Assembly: GCA_040381075.1 (NCBI GenBank)
Contig: JBEIHX010000034.1
Span: 1-36,356, forward strand
From: JBEIHX01 sp040381075
Lineage (GTDB): Bacteria > Pseudomonadota > Alphaproteobacteria > Caulobacterales > Aquidulcibacteraceae
Direction of reading: 5' to 3'
DNA: 36,356 bases
The translations under genes were made by a program, and so were the position numbers. Below the pieces are notes generated by a model that was given only the letters and a program-made list of their open reading frames with translations, was not told the DNA's origin and made no database searches. This document shows positions 8,221-16,151 of the stretch, one piece after another (the first letter of the stretch is position 1; every line of letters starts with the position of its first letter).

Positions 8221-8445
8221 CGCAAACGGTGCGGCTGCCCAAGGCGTGCGGCTCGGCAGACGCCTCATCACATTCGCCGCGCCCGGCCGGGGAGTCCTGG
8301 CTTCGCACGGTCGTTGGGGTCTGGGGCGCTCTGGTGGACCCCGCCGCCCTTCTTGCTCGGCAAACGATGACACACCGGCGTCAACGGGCGCAGGGCCGCA
8401 GTCCAGGGTCGCCCAATCTGCCCCGCCTTTACCACGGACCTCAGA
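8221..8445. other. Gap where a toxin partner would be expected
   Basis: No gene is seen. A frame from GTG 8217 runs to 8471 but shows no Fic/Doc or PIN motif and crosses the next operator. It may be the eroded remains of a Doc gene. Confidence 0.4.
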
Positions 8446-8471
8446 TCATGATAAAATCGAATTTATCATGA
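8446..8471 (+). promoter_or_regulatory. Operator palindrome overlapping vapB start
   Basis: TCATGATAAA (8446-8455) and TTTATCATGA (8462-8471) are perfect 10-bp inverted arms separated by 6 nt. The right arm contains the antitoxin ATG (8468-8470). No Shine-Dalgarno sequence precedes it, which points to a leaderless or near-leaderless transcript and direct autorepression at the start codon. Confidence 0.75.
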
Positions 8472-8746
8472 CAGACGCGCCCATCCAAATCCGCCACCCA
8501 GATGTCGTTCGCGATGTCCGCGCTCTTGCCGAGCGATTGGGCCTGACGATGACTGAGGTGATCGCAGACGCAGTGCGGCAACGTCTGGCGGAAGAAGACG
8601 CAAAAAGCGTTGCAACCCGAAATGACCGTATGAACCGCGCGCGGGAAGTCCTGTCTCGGATCGACGCTTTGCCAAAGACCGGCGTCGCGCTCTCTGACGC
8701 CGACTTTTATGACGCTGAAGGCTTTCCAAAGGATCGAGGGCAATGA
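8468..8746 (+). CDS. vapB: VapB-type antitoxin (Rv0623/PSK family)
   Basis: The 92-aa protein starts MTDAPIQIRHPDVVRDVRAL and has ERLGLTMTEVIADAVRQRLAEE, the N-terminal DNA-binding ribbon-helix-helix region of the PSK/Rv0623 VapB family. The tail (ALPKTGVALSDADFYDAEGFP) would occupy the toxin's active site. The ATG lies within a palindromic operator and lacks a ribosome-binding site. The VapC ATG overlaps the stop by 4 bp. Confidence 0.85.
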   Translation: MTDAPIQIRHPDVVRDVRALAERLGLTMTEVIADAVRQRLAEEDAKSVATRNDRMNRAREVLSRIDALPKTGVALSDADFYDAEGFPKDRGQ

Positions 8747-9138
8747 TCGTCGTCGATGCGTCCGCCGTCCTCGCAATCTATCTGCGCGAACCAGAGTGCG
8801 ACGAGTTCCTGGAAATCCTGACGTCGGCGCCGGAGGCCGAAATCGCGCCGATCAACACCTGGGAGGTTCTCGCCAGCGCGCAGAGCCTCCATGGAGCGGC
8901 AGGGGCAGCCGAAGCGGACGCGCTGATCTCAGCCCTCGGCATCACCGTGCCGCCCTCGACACTCGACGACGTCCGATCCGCTGTGGCCGCGTTTGCGAGG
9001 TTTGGCCGCCCGTCGCCCGTAAAGCTCAATCTCGGCGATTGTTTCGCCTACGCTCTCGCCCAAAAGCGCAAAGCGCCGCTGCTCTTCAAGGGCGATGAAC
9101 TTGCCCAAACCGATGTGATCCGGGTGAAGCACACCTGA
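8743..9138 (+). CDS. vapC: VapC-type PIN ribonuclease toxin
   Basis: The 131-aa PIN protein overlaps the vapB stop by ATGA. Acidic residues are in place: Asp5 in MIVVDASAVLAIYL, Glu41 in INTWEVLASA, Asp99 in LNLGDCFAYALA and Asp118 in LFKGDELAQTDV. This is the class of VapC that pairs with Rv0623-like VapB. It is expected to be an RNA-cleaving toxin, and nothing in the sequence suggests damage. Confidence 0.9.
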   Translation: MIVVDASAVLAIYLREPECDEFLEILTSAPEAEIAPINTWEVLASAQSLHGAAGAAEADALISALGITVPPSTLDDVRSAVAAFARFGRPSPVKLNLGDCFAYALAQKRKAPLLFKGDELAQTDVIRVKHT

Positions 9139-9383
9139 CAAGATCGAGTATTGGCGAACGGCTCGACACGTTTGCAGATTCCGAAGACCTCACCCCCGAT
9201 GTTCCGACGCGACTTCGCCCGCCCCTGGGACACCTCCGCCACCCGCTTGTTCGCGGCCAGCGACTTGAAAGGCCGCACGGCACAAACGGCGCGCGTCGCT
9301 CTCGACGGCGCCATCCTTGTCAACGCCAAGCGTGAGCGGCGCGGCGCGGCGCCGGCCTGCTGTTGACCGAGGACATGCAGGAC
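9139..9383. other. Intergenic, no supported gene
   Basis: A 71-codon plus frame (from 9151) has no recognisable domain. The stretch probably belongs to the decayed integrase region. Confidence 0.35.
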
Positions 9384-9473
9384 GGGCGGACAGTCGCGCG
9401 TTATGCCCACCTCACAAACGACCCGGTGCGGAAAATGAGCCAAGACGTCGCCGTCGCCATCTTTGCTGCGCCG
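9384..9473 (+). pseudogene. Tyrosine-integrase C-terminal remnant
   Basis: The frame reads RTVARYAHLTNDPVRKMSQ followed by VAVAIFAA. This matches the end of phage-type integrases, where the catalytic Tyr sits in an 'x-T-x-R-Y-A-H-L' motif and is followed by a helix. The Tyr codon is 9402-9404. No catalytic Arg/His region precedes it in frame, so only the last roughly 30 residues survive. It could be the tail of the gene whose start is at 4546, separated by the IS and the toxin-antitoxin modules. Confidence 0.5.
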
Positions 9474-9550
9474 ATGCCGAGGCCGTCGGATTCTGAGATG
9501 CAAACGCGTTGGTGCGGTGGGTCCAACTGCTTACGCACTGCTTGCATTTA

Positions 9551-9577
9551 TGCGCACACTTGTGTACACCTCGCGCA
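9551..9577 (+). promoter_or_regulatory. Candidate operator of the Phd/PIN module
   Basis: A perfect 8-bp palindrome GTGTACAC (9562-9569) lies inside a wider inverted repeat TGCGC (9551-9555) / GCGCA (9573-9577), just before the antitoxin ribosome-binding site. This is a typical position for Phd-type autorepression. Confidence 0.45.
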
Positions 9578-9588
9578 TGGAGGCCAAG

Positions 9589-9912
9589 ATGACGGTACGA
9601 ATGGGGGTCAAAGAGTTTCGCGCGAATTTCACAACGATCGCCCGCGATGCGCAAACCGCTGTGGTGGTGACAAGCCACGACAAAATCGTTGGATACTATA
9701 CGCCGGCGCGCCGCGATCCCGACTTGCCGATTGATTGGGACGCATTGGCGGCGGATGCGCAAGCAACCCGGAAAAAACTCGAGCGCGCCGGCATTGATGT
9801 TGCGGGCCGCTTAAAAGCTTTGGGCATTGAAGACGACGCGCCATTTGAAGACCCATGGACCGAGGGCGCCCCTGCCCGAAACAGTGGCGCCAAGAAGAAG
9901 CGGCGCACGTGA
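9589..9912 (+). CDS. Phd/prevent-host-death-type antitoxin
   Basis: The 107-aa protein begins MTVRMGVKEFRANFTTIARDA and continues VVVTSHDKIVGYYTPARR. This is the Phd/YefM N-terminal fold that makes a DNA-binding dimer. The long hydrophilic C-terminus (lysine-rich end) is unusual but fits a toxin-binding tail. GGAGG at 9579-9583, 5 nt before the ATG, sets this start. The PIN toxin GTG overlaps the stop by 4 bp. Confidence 0.75.
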   Translation: MTVRMGVKEFRANFTTIARDAQTAVVVTSHDKIVGYYTPARRDPDLPIDWDALAADAQATRKKLERAGIDVAGRLKALGIEDDAPFEDPWTEGAPARNSGAKKKRRT

Positions 9913-10316
9913 TCATTGTTGACGCCAATATTCTGGTTTCGACGGTCGCCGGCAAGCACACCAGACGGGTTGTGCGTGACGTCGTAACCCGCGGCGTCAA
10001 TCTCGCCGCGCCGATCGCCCAGGCAGCAGAAGCCGCCCACGTTCTGGAAGCTAAAATCGGCTTTGAAGCAGCCGACGCACACCGTTTGCTCGGCGAAGTT
10101 CTGCAAGCCATCCAGCCTCTCGAAGCCGCAGCCTATGCAAACCTCGAAGACGCCGCCCGCGCGCGCCTTCATGCCCGAGCGCAATCTGACTGGCCAGTTG
10201 TCGCCGCTGCGTTGGCGCTTGACGCCGCCATCTGGAGCAACGACCGCGACTTTTTCGGTGCGGGAATCGCGGTCTGGTCGACCAAGAACATGGCGCTGGC
10301 GGAAGCGATCAGCTGA
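9909..10316 (+). CDS. PIN-domain toxin paired with Phd-type antitoxin
   Basis: The 135-aa protein starts at GTG 9909 within the GTGA overlapping the antitoxin stop. MIIVDANILVSTV carries Asp5, AAEAAHVLEAKI carries Glu41, AQSDWPVVAAALALDA carries Asp94, and IWSNDRDFFGAGIAVWST carries the last Asp pair and the final strand. It is a complete PIN nuclease of the class often annotated as 'PIN domain-containing protein' next to Phd antitoxins. Confidence 0.82.
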   Translation: MIIVDANILVSTVAGKHTRRVVRDVVTRGVNLAAPIAQAAEAAHVLEAKIGFEAADAHRLLGEVLQAIQPLEAAAYANLEDAARARLHARAQSDWPVVAAALALDAAIWSNDRDFFGAGIAVWSTKNMALAEAIS

Positions 10317-10560
10317 CTGGCTCTCGAATTCGGCATACCGTTGCAAGGGGCGCTTCATCCCCAAAGAGGGCGTTCGTTTGTACTCGTACGATGTGATCCA
10401 AAAGCGGACCATGCACCGGCTCGCTAGTCACCTTTGCGGAGCAGCCGTGTCGCGTTGAGCTGACGCCCGCTTGCAGCGCCCGTTTATGGAGGCGCGAACC
10501 GCGCGCAGTCGAGCCGCCGGCTCGAGCAGAAGTACGCTTTGGTTGGCTTTGCTGCCGCCC
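10317..10560. other. Convergent intergenic region
   Basis: No gene is seen between the convergent PIN toxin and substrate-binding protein genes. It contains the hairpin listed at 10509-10525. Confidence 0.4.
10509..10525 (-). terminator. Possible terminator hairpin
   Basis: TCGAGCC and GGCTCGA form a 7-bp stem with a 3-nt loop, 36 nt past the stop of the minus-strand substrate-binding protein gene. No clear T-run follows. Confidence 0.3.
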
Positions 10561-11547
10561 TCAATCGATCTGCTCATCCGCGCGGGCGACGAGCTCGTGC
10601 GGCAGCGTTATCCCCAGAGCGCGCGCGGTTGCGAGGTTCACGATCAGAGTCTTGCGCGTCACGGTCTGGAATGGGATCTGCGCCGGCGTTTCGCCGCTGA
10701 GAAGGCGCGCGACGAGATCGGGGATCAGCGGAATGGCATCCGGCAAGCCTGAACCGAACGCCACCAAACCGCCGGCGTCGGCCATCCGCCGCCCGCCGAG
10801 AAACAGGGAGGGAAGTCCGTTGGTTCGCGCGAGTTCGGCGATGCGCATGCGATACAGGACAGGGACAGGCACGTCGAGAACGACGATCGCTTCGACCTGC
10901 GCCGCCTTGAGGTGAGCGAAAGCGCTTTCCAGATCCGGCGTCGGGCCGACCAACCGCACCATCTCGACGCTCAAGCCCTCGTCGCGGGCGGCGCGCTCAT
11001 TCGCGGCCTCCAAGGGATTGACGCCGGAGATGCGTGGAATGTTGAGGTCGCTCACAATCGCGATCCGCTTCAGGTTCGGCGCGATCGCTTTCAGCATAAG
11101 TATCTGCTGCGCGGGTTGGGCAGGATCAAAAGTCGTAACGCCCGTGACGTTGCGGTCTGGTCTCTCCAACGATGTGGTCAGACCAGCTGCGATCGGGTCG
11201 AGGACACCGGCGAACACGACAGGGATGTCCGGTACGGTCTGGCGGGCGGCGATCACGCCAATGGCGCCTAGCGACACGATCACTTTTGCCTTCTGGGCGC
11301 CAAGATCGGCTGCAAGCGCTGGCGCGCGTTTGGCGTCGCCTTCCGCCAGACGAGTCTCAAGGTGAACGTGGGCGAAGCGCGGGGCGGCAAAAGCTCGCTG
11401 AAGATCGAGAACGGTCTGATCGACGCCGCCATTTCCGAGCACTCCAACGACGACCTTTCCGTGAGCGTTGAAGGCTGGACCGGCGGTCGTCGCGCAACCG
11501 CCGAGCGCGATCATTGCGGTGAGAGCCGCTCCGATTATTCCCTTCAT
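10561..11547 (-). CDS. ABC-type substrate-binding lipoprotein (TrpX-like, PF04392 family)
   Basis: The 328-aa product starts MKGIIGAALTAMIALGGC. A short basic N-terminus, hydrophobic core and lipobox (LGGC, Cys18) indicate an anchored periplasmic lipoprotein. The rest has the two-lobe layout of ABC_sub_bind proteins: KVVVGVLGNGG, VIVSLGAIGVIAARQTVPDIPVVF, NVTGVTTFDP, KRIAIVSDLNIP and a C-terminal NLATARALGITLP tail. Such proteins bind amino acids or related ligands for import. No permease or ATPase gene is adjacent, so it is an orphan. An upstream in-frame start at 11682 would disrupt the signal peptide and is rejected. Confidence 0.85.
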   Translation of the reverse strand: MKGIIGAALTAMIALGGCATTAGPAFNAHGKVVVGVLGNGGVDQTVLDLQRAFAAPRFAHVHLETRLAEGDAKRAPALAADLGAQKAKVIVSLGAIGVIAARQTVPDIPVVFAGVLDPIAAGLTTSLERPDRNVTGVTTFDPAQPAQQILMLKAIAPNLKRIAIVSDLNIPRISGVNPLEAANERAARDEGLSVEMVRLVGPTPDLESAFAHLKAAQVEAIVVLDVPVPVLYRMRIAELARTNGLPSLFLGGRRMADAGGLVAFGSGLPDAIPLIPDLVARLLSGETPAQIPFQTVTRKTLIVNLATARALGITLPHELVARADEQID

Positions 11548-11764
11548 GCAGTCACATCCTATGCCGGCTTTCGGGATATGGCGCTTAGAAGTAGCATAGC
11601 GTTCCAGCGTACCCCAGCGCCGAAAAGCTCCTACGGCTCCTCCACTCGCCCACCACCGCGGCGACCTCGTCAAGAGAGTCACCGTCCGCTATTGGTGGAC
11701 GGCCAGCACGTCGTTCTGAGGCGCCTCCATCGGGTCCCGCACGCGATTGGAGAGTTAATCCGAT

Positions 11765-12243
11765 CTAGCTGGTTTTGTGCACGGCGGGTAGCGGGCGGCT
11801 GGATCGGCCGTCGGTCGAGCCAGGCCAGCCGCCCGCGGCGCGTGCTTCCGCTGGCGTTGCGCCGTTCAGCGCCGAGTGCGGATGGACATGGTTGTCGTCG
11901 TGCCGCCAGAGCGCCAGGACGCGGCGTGCGTGGGTCAAGGACTCGAACGCGGTCTCGTTGAGGCACTCGTCGCGCATGCGGCCGTTGAAGCTTTCCACAT
12001 AGGCGTTCTGCTGCGGCTTGCCCGGATCGATATGGTGCCAGGCAACGCCTGTGCGGCCCTGCCATTCGAGCGCAGCGCGGCTCGTGAACTCGGTCCCGTT
12101 GTCACTGACGATGCAAGCTGGCGCGCCGTAGACGCGCATCATCGCATCGAGCTCGCGCGTCACACGCGCCCCGCCGATCGAGGTGTCGGGCACGAGCCCG
12201 ATGCATTCGCGGGTGCAGTCGTCCACGACGGCGAGCGTGTGTC
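11765..12243 (-). pseudogene. IS3-family transposase (OrfB) C-terminal fragment
   Basis: The minus-strand frame begins HTLAVVDDCTREC directly after a stop. It contains IVSDNGTEF and NAYVESFNGRMRDECL, with exactly 35 residues between the Asp and Glu, plus the first Asp in VVDD. This is the catalytic core of an IS3-group integrase/transposase. The N-terminal half, OrfA and the 5' terminus of the element are missing, and the break at about 12243 abuts the end of the next gene. It is inactive debris. Confidence 0.85.
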
Positions 12244-12256
12244 AAAGGCGCCCAGG

Positions 12257-13081
12257 TCAGTGCGCCGCCTCTGCCGCGATGCGTGGTGCAAGGGTGCGCC
12301 CTGCGCAGGTCAGCTCTGCCCGGACGCGTGGAAGCGACAGGGCCGCCACCCGGCATCCGCGCCACAGCGGGGCTGCGTCCGGGGGCCGGTGCGTCGCATT
12401 CCCTGCATCAAGGGCGTCAACACTGTTGGCGAGCAGCACCATGGCGCAATGACCAGCAGCGCCATCCGGGGCATTGGCCCTGGCGATCATGCGCAGTTGC
12501 TCCGGGGTAGGGGGTGCAGCTTTCGGATCACGCACGGCCCGCACCACCACCCATTCGGGTCCGTCATCGCCCTCGATCCAGATCGCGGGGTCGCGGGATG
12601 GGTCTGCGTGAAACGACCTCAGGCTGCGCCCTTCGCGGTGGAGGTTGTCGATGACGACCCGGACCGCCGTGTTGTGTTCCTCCCAGGCCGACATCCCGAT
12701 CAGCTCGTCGGTGACCAGCCTGCCGGGATCAACCGGAGCGCGGGTCTGCGCATCCAGAAGCCCCCATCCCGGCGCCGCCGCCACCCAGTCCGGACCGCTG
12801 CGGCGCATCGGCATGAGACAGGCGTGAGCGTTGCAGCGTCGCGCAAGGTCAGCCAGGCCATCTCCGCCCGGCGGCGCCGTCACCAGGCCTGCCGCGTCCT
12901 CGACGCAGACAAGGAAAAGCTGGTTTCCGAGGAGGAAGGCGAGATGCGCGTCAAAGGGTGGCCAGAGGTCCGCCTTGAGCCATTCGACGCCGTCTCCGGC
13001 GCGCCCGTGCAGATGCCTGCCGGCCGCCCACCAGCACTGCCTGAAGTGAAGCGACGGGCGGCGAAAGCCAGGTGTTTTCAT
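12257..13081 (-). CDS. Conserved protein of unknown function
   Basis: The 274-aa product starts MKTPGFRRPSLHFRQCWW. Its features are a WLKADLWPPFDAHLAFLLGNQLFLVCVED segment, an ACLMPM segment, and WIEGDDGPEWVVVRAVRDP followed by HCAMVLLANSVDALD. It looks like a soluble, conserved cytosolic protein, but no function can be assigned. The strands around the EWVVVRA segment recall proteins annotated only as hypothetical. The ATG at 13079-13081 is chosen over an upstream start at 13141. The 3' end touches the IS3 fragment, so the last residues may have been altered by that insertion. A local lower-GC stretch upstream (13080-13180) probably holds its promoter. Confidence 0.65.
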   Translation of the reverse strand: MKTPGFRRPSLHFRQCWWAAGRHLHGRAGDGVEWLKADLWPPFDAHLAFLLGNQLFLVCVEDAAGLVTAPPGGDGLADLARRCNAHACLMPMRRSGPDWVAAAPGWGLLDAQTRAPVDPGRLVTDELIGMSAWEEHNTAVRVVIDNLHREGRSLRSFHADPSRDPAIWIEGDDGPEWVVVRAVRDPKAAPPTPEQLRMIARANAPDGAAGHCAMVLLANSVDALDAGNATHRPPDAAPLWRGCRVAALSLPRVRAELTCAGRTLAPRIAAEAAH

Positions 13082-13588
13082 GGATTGGTTTATACCATTC
13101 CGGCGCCCGAAAAGCGACTGGAAAACGCGACTGGAACGCAAAAAACGCCATATTTTTCATGAGTTTTTGTCATTCTGGCGCATCTTCGCCGCAGCGCTGT
13201 CAGGCATCGAAACCGCTGCCTGCGAGGTGGTCGTCGCGGCCCCGACCCGAGGCTGGCCACCGTCAGCGCGCCGGGCCCCGCGCAGCCGTAGGGATACCCG
13301 TCTGAGCGCCCCCTCGAGCGCCTCTCGCCGTCACCTCAACAGCCGGTGCAGTCCCAATTCCAGCGGTGCGGTCGACCCGCAGTCGCGGGTCACATGCAAG
13401 CGCTGGCGCAGGTCGCGCAGTCCACGCGGTGTCGATGGGCGCCGGGCGCCTTGCTGTCGCGAGCGATGACAGGAGGGCGGGCAGGCGGCGTTCCATGCTC
13501 GACAAGCCGGGCACAGCGTGGCGAAGCTTGCCCCCGGGCATTGTATCGAAGCCGCGCGCCACGCCGCGGCTTTCCCAGGGGGGGCGCC
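13082..13588. other. Divergent intergenic region
   Basis: A plus-strand frame from 13080 (MDWFIPFRRPKSDWKTRLE...) has plausible composition at its start but degrades into arginine-rich sequence and has no family match. It is treated as non-coding promoter DNA. Confidence 0.4.
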
Positions 13589-14149
13589 ATGGTTGAGCCG
13601 AATGTCGGACCTGCGGGCGGGGCGGCGATAGAGCTGCGGCTGATCGAGCTCGATCAGCTCTTTGACCCGTTCGACCCATTCCCGATCCCGACGCGCGACC
13701 TCGCGAGGAGTGCGGAAGAATTCATCGTTGGGTGGGCGCGCGAACTCCCGCGCGATCTCACCTTTCGCATTATCGTGCATCTGTCTGAAGGCGAGGCGAC
13801 GAGTTCGGCCGCAGCCGGACTTTCAGAGGCCTTGAAGCGGCACTTCACATATCGCGCCGAACGGGTGACGGGTGATCTGCACGAATTGTTTCGCATCGGG
13901 CGCCAGTCCCTGCTCATTGGTCTGGCTGTGCTGGGGGCATGCGTTCTGGGCGGACGCGTGGTCAGCGGCGCGCTTGGCCCGAGCGATGTTTCAAGCTTCC
14001 TCGCCGAGGGCCTGATCATCCTGGGATGGGTGGCGAATTGGCGACCTATCGAGATCTTCCTCTATGAGTGGTGGCCAATCGCCCAAAGACGGCGCCTGTA
14101 CCAGCGCCTCGCCGCCGCAACGGTGGAGGTGCGATCCGTCGCCGATTGA
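13589..14149 (+). CDS. Conserved inner-membrane protein of unknown function
   Basis: The 186-aa protein starts at the ATG of MVEPNVGPAGGAAIELRL. A soluble N-terminal part contains LIELDQLFDPFDPFPIPTRDL and EEFIVGWARELP. Next come a basic juxtamembrane stretch and one or two membrane helices (about residues 108-128 and 138-152). The tail IEIFLYEWWPIAQRRRLYQRLA is conserved in a family of unnamed membrane proteins in proteobacteria. The upstream in-frame extension to 13346 has unrelated, arginine-rich composition and is rejected. The 3' end overlaps the convergent TetR gene by 104 bp. Function unknown. Confidence 0.7.
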   Translation: MVEPNVGPAGGAAIELRLIELDQLFDPFDPFPIPTRDLARSAEEFIVGWARELPRDLTFRIIVHLSEGEATSSAAAGLSEALKRHFTYRAERVTGDLHELFRIGRQSLLIGLAVLGACVLGGRVVSGALGPSDVSSFLAEGLIILGWVANWRPIEIFLYEWWPIAQRRRLYQRLAAATVEVRSVAD

Positions 14150-14786
14150 GCGGCCCGGCAGGGCCAGATGCGGCCAGATAGTTCACGACGAGCCGCGTGA
14201 CCTCATCGGCAAGATCTCCGCTCCTGAGACTTGGCCCGCAGTGCCGATAAGCGTCGTGCACGCATGCTTCGACGCTGCGCACTACGATGTAGGTCGCGAG
14301 CTCAATGTTCTTCACGCCCAGATCGCTGCGATGCGCTTTCAGGATCGCTCCCACTTTCACGCGGACCCGCTCATCAAACGCGACGCGCCAGTCCTGGTCG
14401 CCCTGGTGCGGCACCCTCTCGCTGAGGGCGCTGTGCAGCGGCGGGTCGATCAGGTGCGCGGCGATGATCGCGTCGATCATCGAGCGCACGAGGTCGGGGA
14501 ACGACTGCCCCTCCGGCGCCTGGGCCAGGGCGTCATCAATGGTCGCCTCGATGTCGTTCATGTGCCGCCTCGACAGCGCCAGGAGAAGCGCCTCCTTGTT
14601 GGGGAAATATTGATAGAGGGACCCGACCGAGACCCCCGCCCGCCCGGCGACATGATTCGTGGTCAGCGCGTCATAGCCCTGCCGGGTCAAAATGTGAGCT
14701 GTGGCCTGAAGAATCGCATCCACGGTCATGCGCGAGCGTGACTGCACCGGCGCCTTGCGCACGGATGGCTTGGATTTTTGTCCCAT
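14046..14786 (-). CDS. TetR-family transcriptional regulator
   Basis: The 246-aa protein starts MGQKSKPSVRKAPVQSRSR, with GGAGG 7 nt upstream. The N-terminal helix-turn-helix is clear: AILQATAHILTRQGYDALTT, HVAGRAGVSVGSLYQYFPNKEALL. A ligand-binding helical domain follows to about residue 205 (VTRLVVNYLAAS). The last 40 residues (PLNRRRIAPPPLRRRGAG...) are a basic, low-complexity extension that overlaps the neighbouring membrane-protein gene. They look like read-through after loss of the original stop. It is divergent from a methyltransferase gene 90 bp away and probably controls it and itself. Confidence 0.85.
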   Translation of the reverse strand: MGQKSKPSVRKAPVQSRSRMTVDAILQATAHILTRQGYDALTTNHVAGRAGVSVGSLYQYFPNKEALLLALSRRHMNDIEATIDDALAQAPEGQSFPDLVRSMIDAIIAAHLIDPPLHSALSERVPHQGDQDWRVAFDERVRVKVGAILKAHRSDLGVKNIELATYIVVRSVEACVHDAYRHCGPSLRSGDLADEVTRLVVNYLAASGPAGPLNRRRIAPPPLRRRGAGTGAVFGRLATTHRGRSR

Positions 14787-14824
14787 CGGCCGGCCTCCAG
14801 ATGAATGCGAGTAGCGTGGAAAGT

Positions 14825-14836
14825 GAGCGTATGCTC
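14825..14836. promoter_or_regulatory. Candidate TetR operator
   Basis: In the 90-bp space between divergent tetR-like and methyltransferase genes lies GAGC-GTAT-GCTC, a 4-bp-arm inverted repeat with related GCGAGTA sequences alongside. Position suits a TetR operator; the site is tentative. Confidence 0.3.
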
Positions 14837-14876
14837 GTATTTCGCCGACGGCAAGGCCAGTCCTGCGGAGGCGTCC

Positions 14877-15554
14877 ATGAATTCGCTCGAACTCGATCCA
14901 GTCAAAAGTACGTTGAAGGACCTGCACCGGCGCGCGGGCGCCGATTGGCGGGTCTTTGCAGGCGCGCTTCCAAGGGTGATCGCCGGGGCCGTGACCGGCC
15001 GGGGAGCGATCGAAAGCGCAAAGCCCGCATTGAAGGATGCGTTCATTCCGATCGACGCGGCGCAGGGACGCGCGCTGTACCAGTTCGCCCGCGCGTCAGG
15101 CGCGCAGCGGATCGTGGAATTTGGCTGTTCCTTCGGAATCTCAACCCTCTATCTTGCGGCGGCCGTGAAGGACAATGGCGGCGGAGAGGTCATCACAACC
15201 GAACTGGAGCCAAACAAGATCCAGGCCGCACGGGAGAGTTTTGACGCAGCCGGATTGTCATCCCTGATCGATCTGCGGGCGGGAGACGCACGCGAGACGC
15301 TCAAGGATGCGCCGTGGCCGGTCGACCTGGTGTTCCTCGACGGATGGAAGGAGCTCTGCCTGCCGGTCCTCAGACTGTTGGAGCCCAAGTTGCGCCCGAA
15401 CGCCGTCATCCTGTGCGACGACATCAAGGCGTTTGCGCGGACCCTCAGGCCCTATCTGGACCATGTCCGCGACCCCCACGGCCCGTTCACATCCATGCCT
15501 TTGCCGCTCGGCGATGGTTTGGAGTTTTCAATCTATCGCCCGCCGAGGGGATAG
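14877..15554 (+). CDS. Class I SAM-dependent methyltransferase
   Basis: The 225-aa protein starts MNSLELDPVKSTLK, with GGAG 8 nt upstream. RIVEFGCSFGISTLYLA (residues 79-95) is the SAM-binding motif I. VITTELEPNKIQAA supplies the acidic residue at the end of strand beta2, and DLVFLDGWKELCLPVL is the motif IV region. NAVILCDDIKAF resembles the metal-binding or active-site part of O-methyltransferases. The protein is probably a small-molecule O-methyltransferase of the Methyltransf_24 type. Its substrate is unknown. It is divergent from the TetR regulator, which likely senses the substrate or a related compound. Confidence 0.85.
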   Translation: MNSLELDPVKSTLKDLHRRAGADWRVFAGALPRVIAGAVTGRGAIESAKPALKDAFIPIDAAQGRALYQFARASGAQRIVEFGCSFGISTLYLAAAVKDNGGGEVITTELEPNKIQAARESFDAAGLSSLIDLRAGDARETLKDAPWPVDLVFLDGWKELCLPVLRLLEPKLRPNAVILCDDIKAFARTLRPYLDHVRDPHGPFTSMPLPLGDGLEFSIYRPPRG

Positions 15555-15926
15555 CGGCCTGCCGCGCGAAAGCCCGGTGTGCGGCGATTGGGAGGTTTGG
15601 CCCGGTGGCGAAAGCGCGACAGATCCCTGTGTGCGCTGTCTCCGCGTCACGCTGCGCCTTGAAGCCCTGCGGTCAGGATGGCTCCTGCGCCGGCGTTTGG
15701 CGTCTGCCCGCAGGGTTAAGGCGTCGCACCCCATCGCCGCCGCCAAACGCCGATGCAGTCGCGATCCGGGGAAGATCGGTCCCACGGCCACAGGGCAAGC
15801 TTGACCGCCACCGCGCCGGGAAGCGGGCGTAGCAAACGACGCCCACGCCGTTCAGCCCCCAATGCGGCCCAGCCACACGGGTCGCCAATGACGCCAAAGG
15901 CGATCTCAGTCAGTCCGCCGCCGCAG
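15555..15926. other. Intergenic, no supported gene
   Basis: Overlapping frames on both strands lack domain signal or usable starts. Confidence 0.4.
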
Positions 15927-16151
15927 TCAGGCCGATCGGTCGCCCTCGCTGTCCGAGATTTCGGCGACATATCCGTCCGCCCCCATGTGCGTCTTCGCAA
16001 ACAGAATCGTCGCGCCCTTCGCCACAGCGCGTTCAATCGCGCGGTCGATGTCGCAATCGTTGACGTCCATCAGCTCACCGGTCCTGAATGGCGCATGGAC
16101 ACCGCCTTGCTCGAGCGCGCCGCTGGCTCCGGGCATCGTAGCAGTTCGCAC
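15927..16151 (-). pseudogene. VOC/glyoxalase-family remnant
   Basis: The frame contains MPGASGALEQGGVHAPF, then DCDIDRAIERAVAKGATILFAKTHMGADGYVAEISDSEGDR. This matches the second half of small VOC-superfamily proteins: the GG-V segment, the 'I-x-A-x-x-x-A-x-x-x-GA/GG' helix, and the G-Y/F-x-A-x-x-x-D-x-x-G-N/D-R ending. The first roughly 50 residues carrying a metal ligand are missing and the ending after EGDR is altered. It is therefore probably a truncated gene. Confidence 0.55.

Noticed and set aside
13080..13469. 129-codon frame starting MDWFIPFRRPKSDWK
   Set aside because: The protein-like start reflects a local low-GC promoter stretch; the remainder is arginine- and serine-rich noise.
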